Assembly: GCA_947069175.1 (NCBI GenBank) | Contig: CAMTDV010000013.1 | Coordinates: 31,323,725-31,387,724 of the forward strand | From: Scalesia atractyloides | Lineage: Eukaryota > Streptophyta > Magnoliopsida > Asterales > Asteraceae | Length of the DNA: 64,000 nucleotides | Direction: 5' to 3' | Shown: in pieces, positions 24,748 to 37,329 of the stretch | Layout: each line of letters opens with the position of its first letter | Numbering within the stretch: position 1 is the first letter of the stretch | The notes under the pieces: model-generated | The model's input: the letters and a program-made list of their open reading frames with translations, nothing else | Databases searched by the model: none | Told to the model about the DNA's origin: nothing | Program-made: the position numbers and the translations under genes

Positions 24748-25184
24748 TTTGGCTCTCTTCCTTGTTTGAAATCAAGCTTAGTGTTGTGTCTGAGCTAGTT
24801 GTGAGGGTTTCTGGAAGTGTTCTTGAACTTTCAACAGGAAACTTAAGTTCTTAAAAGATAACCAACTTAAAACTCAGTTAAAATTTGTTGTATTCAGAAA
24901 ATTTTCATAAAAACCTTGTTAGAATACATGGAGACATGTTAGGATCTGGTTTTTCTTAAAATTTTCTACAAAGTTCAGTTGGACATATCTTCAGGTGAAA
25001 CATTGCTAGAAAACTTCACCGGAATATTCTTGTAGGGTTGACCAAATCTCTAGACATTCTGACTTATCTGTTTTGACTGAAAAGCTGATATGGAATAATT
25101 GTCTTTTTAACCAAAATTGTGTAGACAACTGGCCACTTTCGAAAACAAGTCTGTGTCCTGCAAAAAGATTCCTTTCTATGAAAA

Positions 25185-25375
25185 ACATCCGTGCGAATAA
25201 CCCATCCGCACGAAGAACAAGACTGTTCGTGCGAAAGACCAAGTCATCCGTACGAAGAACCTTGTTCGCACGAAGCACAAGTTTGTTCGCATGAAAGAGT
25301 GTCTCTCGCACGAAGAACCTGGTTCGTACGAATGACAATCACTCATACGAATCATTGATTCGTACGAAGAACAAG
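25185..25375. repeat. YCGYRCGAA motif array in the copia leader
   Basis: About ten words of the form TTCGCACGAA, TTCGTACGAA or TTCGTGCGAA, spaced about 17-22 bp apart with AAGAAC/AAGACC between them, in the untranslated leader between PBS and gag. Most are perfect or near-perfect palindromes. The related array in U3 uses GAG rather than GAA after the core. Confidence 0.75.
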
Positions 25376-25504
25376 CTTGATCTGTTTTTCGTGTTTCAGT
25401 TTTTCAAAACTTTGTGATTGTTAAAATTGTGAACTTTAAAAGGAGACTGTTATTTTAAAAAATTAGATTTTAAACCTTTTAATTTTCATAACCAAGAAAA
25501 CATA

Positions 25505-27636
25505 ATGAGTACTAATCATTGGGATTGGAGTAGTAATTCAAGCACAAATCAAGAATCATCACAAAGCTCCGCAACCTCATGGGTTAAATCATTAATGCCT
25601 CAACATACAGCCATGATTACCGCAAATCAATGGGCGTGTGTCGCAAATCAAAATCAAAGCATTCAGACTCTTCTTATAAGCGAGAGTGAAACTGGGAGTA
25701 ATAACCATCCACCAAAACTGAACCATTTGATCGATTATCCTTCGTGGAAAAGTCGTTTCCACACATATGTTCTTGGACAAAATACAGAATTATGGACATG
25801 TTTTACCATACCATATAAGGAATCTCTCAAAGAAGCAGGATCAAACCCAACCTCCTTAGCCAACTTAGATGAAAGCGATAAAAAGGCCTATGATTTAGAG
25901 AAAAAGGCATTTGCTGTCCCTACACAAGCACTTCATAAGGATATTTATCATAAGTTTGTGTACTGTACCACCATAAGAATCTGTGGGATACTTTGGAAGC
26001 AAGAGGAGAAGGAAATGCTGCAACCCGAAAAATACGACATGATCTGCTGAAGAAGGAGTTTGAAGGTTTCATGTTCATGGAGAATGAAACATTGAGCGAT
26101 ATAACGACACGTTTCTACCACCTGCTTAGTGAAATGTATTCATACAAAGTGTTAGCATCTCCACAGGAAATCGTGATGCGTTTTGCTGACGCCTTACCGC
26201 CAAAGTGGGGTCAATTTATTGACTTACTAAGGCATACAGGTGTTTTGGATGTGATAAGTATCTATGAATTTGTTCAGAAGCCGGAGAACAAAAATGAAGA
26301 AGAAATCCAGAAAGCAAAAAGGGTTTCTGTTCCACAAAACTCTGAGATGCACTTTGGAGTTATTAACACAAGTGTCAATACAATTAAACTACCAAAACTT
26401 CAAACCGCGTTTGTGTCAAATGTTAACCCCTTTCTACCACCACCTGTTCAAACAGATCAATCCGCCGGCTCAAGTACTCAAACCTATGGTCAAGTATTTG
26501 ATCCTAAAGCCTTTCTACCACAACCTCAAGTTGTTACACCTCAAGCTCCACAACAAGCTTTTCAACAAGCTTTCTACGGTAACAACTTTCAACCTGCAAA
26601 CCCTAATACAGTCAGACTTGACACGTCACATCTTTCCAAGGTCAGTGTAGAAGTTGCTCAGGAACATATGGAACTTCTAAACACCATGGTTAGTGCTTAT
26701 TGTGGATTAGCCGCCGGTCAAATTGGAAACATCAATTTGACTAATGAAGACTACCAACAAATAGACAAAGATGAGATAGAGCTAATGGATATCAAATGGG
26801 CGTTTGCAAGTGCGGTCAGAAGAGCTAAGGATTACATGAGCAAAACAGGAAGAACAAGTTTGAAAAGCAAGAAAGATATAAAATATGGTTTTGATAAAGA
26901 TGCAGTTACTTGCTTCAATTGTGGTGAAAAAAGTCATTTCAAACGTGAGTGCACTAGACCCAGCAAACAAGGAAATCACAACCCTTTCCGAAATCAATCA
27001 CAACCATCCAACTCAGCTCATATTAACAATGAACGGAGAATAGTAGCTGTTAACAACCCAAACAACACCAACCAGTCTGGGCCTTCAAACAACTCAAAAA
27101 GAGCTCTAGTAGTTCAAGCAGATGAAGGATGCGATTGGTCAGTACAATTGGGAAACGAGAATCAAGGAGGAACGGCATGTTATGCCAAGATTATCAATCG
27201 AATCAAACATGTTCACAGCATTGACAATTTTGATGATGATGATAGTTCGGGGTATAATGGTAGTTCAGATGAGGAATGCTCGAGTATAGGTGGTTATGGA
27301 TCTGATTCAGATATCAGGGAAGGGATTGATACTGAGGTCAATAAGTTGTTGAAAAAAGCAGAGGAGCTGAAAAGTCAAAAGGCTGTTTTAATGAAGAAAT
27401 CAGAAGTTGCATCAAAGGAAATGGAGAAAATCTTTACAAATAATGCATCCTTCCCTCATCATACTGCCTTCATGGCTAATGTTGCAGGTTCGACAACTCA
27501 GGTAAAATCCGATTCTCCTAAGATATGCAGTGACTGTGCTGAATTAAAAACGAAATTTGAAACAACAAACAGTCACAATCAATGCCTGGTTGTTGAACTG
27601 TCAAAATGCAAAGAGGCAAATGTGGCTTTAACTTGA
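25505..27636 (+). pseudogene. Copia gag, frameshifted
   Basis: Nucleocapsid precursor that packages the element's RNA. It starts at ATG 25505. A one-base indel near 25972 moves the frame, and it then runs open to a TGA at 27634. The first part has the plant copia gag signature (WKSRF...YVLGQ...ELW), and the middle is helical (FEGFMFMENETLSD, YEFVQ). A CCHC zinc knuckle, C-x2-C-x4-H-x4-C (CFNCGEKSHFKREC), lies at 26911-26952. A Gln/Pro-rich linker precedes it and an acidic, coiled-coil-like tail follows. The gag at 62047 is the same family. The indel and stop make it non-functional. Confidence 0.88.
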
Positions 27637-29090
27637 AACGAAAAAGAATTCAAATCTGTAATCGAGACTCTTAAGAAAAGCGTTTCTGAATTAACAAAAA
27701 CAATTTTGAACAAGCAAACAGGAATTAATAACTACATTAATATCCTTGAAGAAACGAAAAAGGAGTTAGCCATTGCCAAATGCGAACATGATGCAATTAA
27801 GCTCAAATTGGAGAGTTATTCTAACTCCCGATATGTGCTTGATCACATCATTGACGTTCAAAAGCTTAAAGGAGATGTCAAATGCATTGGGTATAAATCG
27901 TGTCCACCTCCGTTAAAAGACAATTATACCAAATTGCCTGATGAAGAGGAAATGCCACGCTTTGAACCATCTATACCTCTTAATCCTGAAGAGTTTGCAG
28001 CAGGATTAGGCTTTAAGCTGGACAATTCCTCAGTTGAATCAAGAAAATCAGAGAACTCATCATCAGTGTGATCAGAATCCTTCTACAACAGAGGAGGATG
28101 ATTATCAGATGATGAGTTAGAGAAAATTGATCAAGATCAATCTCTTGATTAAGAAAAAAGGATAGAAGCTACTGCCAATGTGAAAACTGTCGAAAATCAA
28201 GGGAATGATCCTATGAAATATGTCAAGACAAGTGCGTCTACAGATGAAAATGATAATGTGTTGTATACTTTGATTGGGGACAAGGAAATTTACTCAAAAA
28301 AAGACTTTCCGATAAATCCAACTTCTATTGATCAAGTTTTTGAAAATTCAACAACCAAGTTTTTGAAAAGAAAAATCCAATCAAGTCACAACCATTATCC
28401 ATTTCAAAAGAAAAACAAAAAGAAAAGCAAGCTGAAAAACCTAAAGTATCACAACCAAAGGGGCTCGCTACAAGAAGAAGTTGAAGAATGTTAAATTTGT
28501 GGGATCAACTGCAACTGATAAAATCGAGACTTTTGAAAGCATGTCTAATATTGATTTTGTAAATAAAGTCAAGATTTTGAAGCGTAACAGTCAAAACAAT
28601 TACACTCAACATACAAATGGGTGTGAAGATGACCAAGTACCTCCAGACCCACAAGTTCAACATCAAGTCATAAAACAGGATCTCCTAAATTTGTTGAAAG
28701 GAGAACATGTTTTAAGTGTGGAGAGTTTGGCCACATTATCAAAAACAGTACCAATCCAACAAAACCGAAGTTTGTTGAAAAGTCCCTCCTGAACCAACTT
28801 GCCAACATCGATCTGTATCAACAAAACAAGACAAACGTATTGTTAAAGAACAAAAAGAAAAACATAGACGTAAACAAGTAAAAATAATTGAAAAGGCATT
28901 AAAACCGGATTTTTCAGAAAGGAAACCAAGTTGTTCAAGTTTGATAAAACCAGAAGTAGTTAAAAATGTAACTAATAGTCATTCTAGTAAATTTCAACAA
29001 TCTTGGAAACCTAAGACCGGTAATGTTTCAGAGGGAGGCACAAATTTCCAAATCATCAAGAAATAGAAATCACATTTCTTGATGATAAGG
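27637..29090 (+). pseudogene. Copia gag-pol linker, degraded
   Basis: The gag frame resumes after the TGA (27637-28071 and 28180-28494) and encodes charged, Lys/Glu-rich, coiled-coil-like sequence with a conserved-looking segment ending in NPEEFAAGLGFKL. It is then broken by further frameshifts (28481-28792). This is the long spacer between nucleocapsid and protease seen in large plant copia elements, with no catalytic motif. Confidence 0.65.
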
Positions 29091-29560
29091 GTCGACCCTA
29101 GACCACTAAGGCTTGGGTTCCCATCTCAAACTGATCGGGTATTGAAATGTGCAGGGTGTTCCAGGAGGAACTGTGAATAGTCATTGGATTGTTGACAGTG
29201 TAGCATCGAGGCACATGACAGACGACTAAAGGCTTCTGTATGATGTGAAAAGCATTAGAGGAGGTTATGTTGCCTTTGCTGGAGATAAGGGTGGATACAT
29301 CACTGGAGAAGGAATGGTATCCAATGGTGTTGTCAGTTTTGGTAAGATCAATTATGTTCGTTAAATTGATCACAATCTTCTAAGTGTTTCTCAAATCTGC
29401 GACAAGAAGTTCATGATTCATTTTGATGATGCCGGATGTTATGTGCTGAAACATGGTTTCAAGATTTCCAAAGAATGGATTCTCCTGTCGGCTCTAAGAA
29501 TTAATGACTTGTATATTCTTGACATGAGCCAAGCTATTAACACGTCTGCACAAGTTACAT
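29091..29560 (+). pseudogene. Copia aspartic protease, active site mutated
   Basis: The retropepsin that should process the polyprotein. The segment WIVDSxASRHMT (about 29185-29220) is the active-site block. The catalytic Asp (GAC 29194-29196) and Ser remain, but the next codon, normally Gly, is GTA (Val) at 29200-29202. A stop follows within a few codons. Downstream, the LLSVSQICDKK motif typical of the PR-IN junction is readable. Confidence 0.8.
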
Positions 29561-30900
29561 GTTTTGTCTTAAAAGCCACCGAAAAGGAATCAATCTCTTG
29601 GCATAGACGAATGGGACACATTCACTTGAGGAAATGAACTATTTGGTCAAAAATAATCTTATGAGTGGTGTACCAGTGAAGAACTTTCATTTACAAGACG
29701 TCTGTGTATCGTGCCAAAAGGGAAAGCAAGCTAGAAAATCTCATCCTGTGAAGAAGATTAACACAGTGAATATGCCTCTGGAACGTCTTCATATGGACCT
29801 CTTTGGACCTATGAAACATAAGACTACCTTTGGTGATTCATATTGCTTAGTAGTTACTGATGACTACTCAAGATTTTCATGGGCGAATATGTTGGCACAC
29901 AAGAGTGAAGTTCCTGAAATCCTCAAGAATCTCCTAACTCTACTCGAAAATTTGTACAATTTGAAGATAAGGAGAATCAGAAGCGACAATGGAACCAAAT
30001 TCAAGAATCATGTTATGGATGAGTTCTGTTCTTCCAAAGACATTTTGCATGAGTACAGTTCTCGTTACACTCCACAAAAAATGGTGTCGCTGAGAGGAAA
30101 AATAGAACTCTGATTGAAACTGCAAGAACTATGTTAGTAGAATCAGAACTTCCTTTGGGGAGAGGTTGTGGCTACTGCATGTTATACGATGAATAGAGTT
30201 CTTATGGTGAAGAGGCATAGGAAAACATGTTTCGAGTTGTTACATAAAAGGAAACCGGTTGTGTCCGTCTTAGAACCTTTTGGAGCTCCTTGCACTATGA
30301 ATGATCCACATGGAAAGTTTGGACCAAAGGCTATCGAAGGTTTCTTTCTTGGATATGTTACTCCTAATTTCAGAGTGTTGAATTTGTCATTGAAAAATAT
30401 TGAAGAATGGGGTGAAGTTAAAGTTCAAAGATACACTGAATCAGTAAGAGCTCCGGGTGCTCCTTGGATGTTTGACTACGATGGATTGTTTGACTCCTTT
30501 AATCTGCCAACTTTTGATGATGCTTCTGCAGCTGCTCAAATGCTACTGGAAAGTGATACTGCAGTTGATTCATCATTAGTACGACCGATTATTGTTAACC
30601 CTCAAGTGTCTACTTCGGTTAACAATCTTGTACAAAATGAGGAATTCGAAGATGCTGCTGCTTACAATATTTCATCAAAAGATGATGAGTTCCATGGTGC
30701 AAATGAAGCTACTTCTGGTCCTGTTCCTGGAATTTCAGATGTCACGTCAAATGTGAAAAATCTAGGGACAACTGAAGGTCATGCATCTACATCTTCGTCA
30801 AATCCAGCAAACGAATTAACTGCTGATCTGAATATCAACAATTTTGGTATAAATTCTCGAGTTTCCGATGTTCCTGAAACTCGAATTCATAATACCCATC
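29561..30900 (+). pseudogene. Copia integrase, frameshifted, cut by solo LTR
   Basis: The HHCC zinc domain is visible (WHRRMGH...CVSCQKGKQ, about 29600-29730, with a stop and frame change at 29636). The core has its first catalytic Asp in DLFGP (about 29800) and the second in SDNGTKF (about 29985). The block carrying the catalytic Glu follows TPQ near 30070, but a base is missing in an A run (about 30078), shifting the frame. The C-terminal part (30168-30900) has the FGAPC...GFFLGY motif, then an acidic Ser/Thr-rich linker to RT. The reading is interrupted at 30901 by the inserted LTR and continues at 34202. Confidence 0.85.
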
Positions 30901-33900
30901 TGTCACACCCCGGATTTCCAACCCAAATCCATACACCGATGGGCCCGGGTGGGGAGTATCGTGACATTAGTTGATAATCATCATAGTCAATTAAACACGA
31001 CACAGCGGAAGTCTTGGAGTAAAATTACTATTACAAACCGAATGTTCGAAAATACAAAATAATATACAAGCTTGTAATAGAAGATCCACAGGCAGATCAT
31101 AAATTGTACATGGAAAGAATATAAAACAGACTTTGGGCAGATTTAGGATTTGCAAGATCCACTATCACTACCGAGCTTCCGGCCTATTTTCGTATTGTAC
31201 CTGCAGTTTAGTCTTTTGAAAATACGTCAACTTTCGCTGGTAAATACACCCAACTGACTCATTTTGAAAACATTTCAAAAATGTTTTAAGTGCGTATCTG
31301 CACAAATTTTTTTTATAACTTGGGTTAATTGACCGTCCAACCTTGTTAACAGATTCACATGTTTGTCCATACATACGGGGCCCGGTACGAAGACCGAGAC
31401 ACAATTAACATGCACATCACTTTGGACTCACGAAGGAGTCAATTCCTCCCAACCTTGTGGGAATGCATAATTGAGCGTCTTTCGGGTGTATTGTAATGAG
31501 CCGAGGATATCCAGGACACGTTAGTTAACCCCTGATGTTTAAATTATCAAACAAAACTGATTAAAACAGAATATGCAGATTTACTATCCCCGAACCGGCA
31601 TTCGATTGATCCCATTTCTGACCAAGCGGTAATACTTTACCGTAACCCAAGCCCGTATAGGGGAAATAAGTCGAGAGTATTTACCTGAGCTAGTCTTCTT
31701 TAAATTTTAATAACTCAGCCGTACACAAAAGTACTAAGTGCAGATAGCATTTACCGGCAAGTCTCTAATCTGGATTATGGCATAAACTAACCAATTAAAT
31801 ACTCACGGTCTTATTTAAGTCATAGACTTAGACCGACTAGCGTACTTGATCAAAACGTATGACGCTAAATTAAACGATGATGGGATAGAATGTAGTTTAA
31901 TCCCAACAAGTACCTTGACTTGTATACTATGGATAAACTATAAACATTCTGGATTTTGAGACTTAAATGACAAGGTTTAAACCCGTTTCGGTTAATTTCC
32001 GTAAAATAGGTACACATACGTAACTGTGCGCATATTAGCGATATTGGGTAACCGATAAGTTATGGACAAGTTCTATATGCCATTATACTTTAAATAAGTT
32101 AAAATATCAATAGGATATTAACTTATATGCTCGTTATGGTTTTAAAACGAAATTATGCCTTATAAGGGCATTTCGGTAATTTATATACCGTATAAAAGGA
32201 ACTTGATCGTAATTTAAGTTTATATTTATGAGTATTCTGGAAAAATACTTTATTTATGACATAATATCAGTAGGATACCAATTATTTGTGTAATTTATCT
32301 TTTATGACCAAACTATGCACCAAAGGGGCATTTTGGTCATTTTACACATAGTTTATAAATTATTTGGGATTCTGAGTTTATAACATGTACCTATTGTAAA
32401 TATGTTTAAAATAAGTTTTAAAATCAGTAGGTAACAAGTCTTGGTCAATTAATATGGTTTAAAACCATAGTATGCGCCGAAGCGACGCTTATGTCGTAAA
32501 ATGACGTCTTTGTGTGATGTTTATAAAAACTGATGTTAAGGTCGGATTAAAATGTTTAAAATATGTCATTTAATATAACATATCAGTTGGTAAATGATTT
32601 ACCTTGAAAAGATTTGATTAAAGTTATTTTATGAGCCACAAGGGGTAAAATTGTCATTTATCGACATAGTTAAGGACCTGCTTGAAAACTCAGTTTATAA
32701 CTTGGTTTAACATCCCAAATAATCCTACTTATAATATTACATCAGTAGAAAACTCATTTTCAAGTTCATTACTATTTAAAACCTTGTTTTATGCAAAAAT
32801 AGCATTTTGGTCAAGAATGGCATAATTATGGAACTTGCGCATAAACTTGAATTCTGATTATGATCATGTAATATAACCTTAGAGGGTTATGCTACATTAT
32901 ATTAAGATCATAATGCAACTTTAGATCAGTAGGTAACTAATCTAAATTCGGTCAGAATCGAAAGTCAAAGCAGAAGTCAAACTTCGCGACTTTCGGTTGC
33001 GAACCGACTCTAGAACTGAAATTGACGAGCCGAACATGTTCTCACATGTTCTAATAATTATTACCAACTTGTTTAAGTGTCAAAACAAGTTGCATAACAT
33101 ATATAAGATCAATTTATGATTTTTCCAAAAAATGGTCTGTTGGACTTTTTAATATCATAACTTTGACCCGTCAATTGGTCTAGCAAACGTGATCTTCAGG
33201 AGGTGCCCTTTATAGGGACTAACACCTACCTTATTATGATCACTTAGCCATATTCATTTCTAACAATGGCTGGATCATAATGGTCTTAACCGAAAGTCAA
33301 AGCGTTTTCCGAAAAACACTTGACTTTTGGCTATAAAAGCCTATAAACGAAAATGCAAGAGCAAGGAACACTTACTAGAGATTCCTAGAATTCAAGAGAA
33401 CTAAGTTGGCTGATCCTTTCAGCTAGGAACTTTCAGAGGAGGGAGAAGAGTTGTGATTTAGAAAGGTGCAAGTTCAAATGCTGAACTTGATCACCTATTT
33501 ATAGATGGAGAGCTCAAAGGAGGTGAAGCCAGGTGTTTAGGGGTGTAAGAGGGAGCTTACAAGTGTCCCAAAACGTGGCATAGCAGTTTACAAGTATATG
33601 GTTTTGAATTAATGGTTTTTGACACTTTTAACCCCTTAACTTATTAAAGCTTCTAAAAACCTTTTTAAACACCTTTTTGCACTTTTAGCCCTCCGTAGCC
33701 AATACTTGGCATACCCGGGATTATGCCCGGACATTGTCGAGCTCTCGGTTCATTAAAAGGTCACTCAGAGGTATAAATTAACATGTTGACACTTTTAATC
33801 CCTCCATAATCCAACTTTCACATATTTACAAAATTGAACTCTCTCGTCCAACAAATGGCATGTATGAGAGTTTAGGACTCCACAAAGGATCACTCCGAGG

Positions 33901-34206
33901 CTTATGGTAGGCATGTTGATCCTGATGTCACTCAGAGGCTGGGCATGTTGATATATCAGTCACTTAGAGGCCAAATTTCAAGCATGTTGACGTATCAGTC
34001 ACTCAGAGGCTAATGATTTAAGCATGTTGACATATCAGTCACTCAGAGGCTGTTATTTATGCATGTTGACATCGGATCGTCACTCAGAGACTCAGATTGA
34101 GCATGTTGACGCCTTTGGTCCTTATTGGTCTTTAACAAACTATATTTAAAATTACAACACGTGTCACTATACTATTGGACACGATTTTACAGAGTGTGAC
34201 AGCATC
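30896..34206 (-). mobile_element. Gypsy-type solo LTR inside copia pol
   Basis: A 3301-bp LTR (30901-34201) starts TGTCACACCCC and ends GAGTGTGACA. It is flanked by CCATC (30896-30900) and GCATC (34202-34206), a 5-bp duplication with one change. It has no ORF, PBS-gag-pol or second LTR, so it is a solo LTR. Its sense strand is minus, from TATAAATAG at 33495-33503. It is the same family as the split LTR at 21419-41460 in opposite orientation. Copia pol resumes in frame after it. The reading frames inside (30868, 31168) are not genes. Confidence 0.82.
33900..34120. repeat. About 50-bp tandem repeats in the inner solo LTR
   Basis: Six units of GCATGTTGACATATCAGTCA followed by CTCAGAGGC and a variable spacer. 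They lie upstream of the LTR TATA box (minus-strand sense), in U3. The related outer LTR has a single degenerate unit at most. Confidence 0.75.
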
Positions 34207-35190
34207 CTCAACAGAATATTATAAGAGATGTCCAGAGTGGTGTACAGACTCGTAATCAGCTAAGGAACAACCAGAATGCTGGTTTGTATTCGGCTATTAG
34301 GGAATCTGGGGAACAAAATGATTGGTCTTTTGCATGCTATGTCTGCCAAGTAGAACCGAAATCTTGGAAGGAGGCAATGAAAGAAGACTCATGGGTTGAA
34401 GCGATGCAAGAAGAACTTCAGCAGTTTCAGAAGTTAGGCGTGTGGAAATTGGTTGACAGGCCTGACAACTACAAGAAGATTGGTACAAGATGGGTTTACA
34501 AGTGTAAGAAGGATGACCGAGGAGTTGTTGTGAGAAACAAAGCAAGATTGGCTGTCCAAGGCTTTAATCAGGTAGAAGGCATTGATTACAATGAAGTTTA
34601 TGCACCGGTAGCACGTCTTAAGGCCATAAGAATCTTCTTGGCTTATGCGTCCTACAAGAAGTTTACCGTTTATCAAATGGATGCGAAGAGTGCATTTCTT
34701 CATGGTGTGGTTGAAGAAGAAGTATATGTTAAGCAACCGCCTGGTTTTGAAGATCTAATCCATCCTGACAAGGTTTGGCTTCTCAATAAGGCGCTGTATG
34801 GTCTTCATCAGGCTCCTCGGGCTTGCTATGAAACGTTGTCTTCCTATCTTCTGAAGAATGGTTTTCGACGTGGATTGATCGATTGTACTCTCTTCATCAA
34901 GGAAGAAAATGAGGACTTACTGCTGGTACAAGTATATGTTGATGATATTATTTTTGGGTCTACAAATGAGAGAATGTGCAAAGAATTTGAGCAGGTGATG
35001 CAAGAGAAGTTCGAGATGAGCGCCATGGGAAAAATGACTTTCTTTTTAGATTTGCAGGTTCATCAATCTAAGGAAGGGATTTTCATCCATCAAACCAAGT
35101 ACGTCGGGATATTCTCAAATGATTTCAAATGGAAGACTCAAAGCCCTTGGAATTCCATTGGCTCAAAATCATGGGATTACTTCTGATGGA
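34202..35190 (+). pseudogene. Copia reverse transcriptase
   Basis: RNA-dependent DNA polymerase of the element. From 34284 it reads open with the copia blocks in order: SWKEAM, KIGTRWVYKCK, ARLAVQGFNQ, YAPVARL, YQMDAKSAFLHG, KQPPGFED, KALYGLHQAPRACYE, and the catalytic YVDD at 34935-34946 (VYVDDIIFGST). The normal RT-thumb continuation is lost near 35130, where the frame shifts into the RNase H frame. All key residues are present, but the frameshift and the upstream LTR insertion separate it from gag-PR-IN. Confidence 0.92.
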
Positions 35191-35868
35191 ATGGGTGAAC
35201 ATGTGGAACCATCTCTTTATCGTGCTATGATCGGATCTCTTATGTATCTTACTGCTTCAAGACCCGATATATTGTACCCAACATGTTTTCTAGCTCGCTA
35301 CCAGTCAAGTCCAAAGGTTTCTCATTTGATGATTGTGAAAAGAATCTTTCGTTATCTAAAGGGTCGCCCGGACACTGGTCTTTGGTACCATAAGGAGGAT
35401 AAGTTTAATTTGACAGCATTCAGTGATTCTGATCATGGTGGCTGCAAGATCGACGCAAAATCAACATCAGCAGGATGTCAGTTCTTGGGAAATCGCCTAG
35501 TCACGTGGCGGTGCAAAAAGCAGACTTGTGTAGCTACATCAACCTATGAGGCTGAGTATATTTCAGCTTCTAGTTGCTGCTCTCAGGTTCTATGGATCCA
35601 ACAACAAATGTGTGACTACAGTTTTGAATTTCTAACAACTCCTATTTATGTTGATAACGAAGCTACTTTACAGATCACTTGTAATCCTGTACAGCACTCA
35701 AAATCCGCACACATTGAGATTAAATATCATTTCATACGAGATTGTTATGAAAAGAAACTTATCAATGTTGTTAAAATCCACACTGATCACCAACGTGCCG
35801 ACCTGTTTACAAAGCCTTTGATAAATCTCGTTTTGATTATCTACTTTTGGTCAATGGCATCAAGGTGA
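35119..35868 (+). pseudogene. Copia RNase H
   Basis: Degrades RNA in the RNA-DNA hybrid during reverse transcription. It opens with the RT connection region (SLMYLTASRPDI), then DSDHGGCKIDAKSTSAGCQFLG, ATSTYEAEYISAS and the C-terminal DNEATLQI...HSKSAHIEI and HQRADLFTKPL motifs, which end copia pol. The last codons run out of frame from about 35820. The next frame carries the expected end. Confidence 0.9.
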
Positions 35869-37329
35869 AACCCGAGTAAATCGTCCTTGGCTAATCATTT
35901 TCATAATATTTTCTTAAACTCTAAAACGACAAAAAGATTTTCCATTTTCTCTTTATTTTATATCTTAGAGGGAGAAAATTTCAAGAAAAATACAAAAACA
36001 TGAGAAAATTTAAAAATACAAAAATGTGTCTTTTATTTAGTTAAGTTTTCATTTATTTACCTTATGTATTTAAGGGGGAGAAAAATTTAGAAAAATACAA
36101 AAACAATAGTAAATCAAAATCAAATATGAGTTTCTTGGAAAAACAAGAGAAGATGATGATACACACCAGTGATCTGTCAAAAACGGTAAAAACATAAAAC
36201 GAAAATTGATAAGTAGCTTTGCTAATGATGTATCGGTAGGCTCACAATCAGATTAAAATGTGCAGGTTGATATATACATAACGGACTACAAGCCAGGTGG
36301 GAACCAATCATTGACATATGGTCTTGGTATCGAAATTTCGTTTGATAGTATGCCGAGGTTCTGAGATATGCGGTCTTTATGCTGACTTATCATCTGGGTA
36401 TCATGGTTGAATCTTTTACTGAAAAATAACGGTGACGAAAGTCTAGATCTTCCATGATGCCATACATACGTGTAAATAATGCATACGACCATCAATAAGT
36501 GATAAAAATATCACATCCACCCAAAAATAAGTGATAATATATCACAACTTTATGCGGGAGCTAAGTTCGTCTCTTTGTCGGTACTTGGTACTAACCTGTT
36601 CACGAACTTACTCCTGTGCCCTGCATGCATCTGAAAATCAAGTTCCTCATAAATAAGTGATTTAATCACATAGGGCTTATTTTCAATCAAAATAAGTGAG
36701 TATCTCACATCATATACGTCAAAACAGATGATAAGCAGTATACTCACCGGTAAGATTTTCTCTCGTGCATATCTTGATACGGGAATGTGTCGTGAAGTGG
36801 TCGAACACCGGCTAGTAAGTATAATTCATACATTAAGCTTATCTCCTAATCATGATTACATCTGATAAGCTAAGCTTACGTGGACAACTATACCGATAAT
36901 CATAGTAGAATGCTTATTTATTTAATTTGATGTTTTAAAAAAGACTCGTTTTTGGCAAGATCAAAAGTTGGTATGATTCTCTTACCTTGAAACTCTGAAA
37001 AAGAATTGTCTAGTAAATATACAGTTTATTCTTATCTTTTAATAGTTATTTTATTTTAGTTTACTCTGTTGTTAGATTAAGTTATTTTTGACATAGCCAA
37101 AGGTGAAGCTCAAAAGTTTTCTACCAAGATACGCCTTGAAAACCATTAGCTTTGATATCATAACTTCATAAAGTACTTTCTTTCAACGGGTAAACTCATC
37201 TCAAAGAACAAAATCTGTTTAACGAGCACTTCTCCTAACTTAATTTGTGATTAGTGTGGATATGTGCACAGTTCTAAATAGGTCAACGAAAAACCTAAAG
37301 TCCTCGAAGAACTAAAAAAGTCCAGTTTT
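35869..37329 (+). other. Non-coding region between copia pol and the array
   Basis: About 1.5 kb with no ORF that I can support. It begins with two copies of a purine-rich tract (35967-35978 AGAGGGAGAAAA and 36072-36085 AAGGGGGAGAAAAA) inside a degenerate 105-bp direct repeat, which look like extra polypurine tracts. The four-hairpin cluster (36494-36708) follows. The frames on the minus strand at 36286 and 36550 are spurious. Confidence 0.5.
36494..36708. repeat. Four small AATAAGTGA...TCAC hairpins
   Basis: AATAAGTGATAAAAATATCAC (36494-36514, 21 nt with loop), AATAAGTGATAATATATCAC (36526-36545), AATAAGTGATTTAATCAC (36652-36669) and AATAAGTGAGTATCTCAC (36691-36708). Each has the same seven-base lead AATAAGT and a GTGA(T/G)-to-(A/C)TCAC stem, but different loops. 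In the fourth, GTGAG pairs with CTCAC, a compensated change. Confidence 0.7.

Noticed and set aside
25006..25338. 110-codon minus-strand frame in the copia leader
   Set aside because: It is a repetitive peptide produced by the CGNACGAA motif array, antisense to the element, without family features.
30901..34201. Possibility that this is a complete element rather than a solo LTR
   Set aside because: It has no internal repeat of its ends, no PBS, no coding content, and matches the other solo LTR over its whole length.
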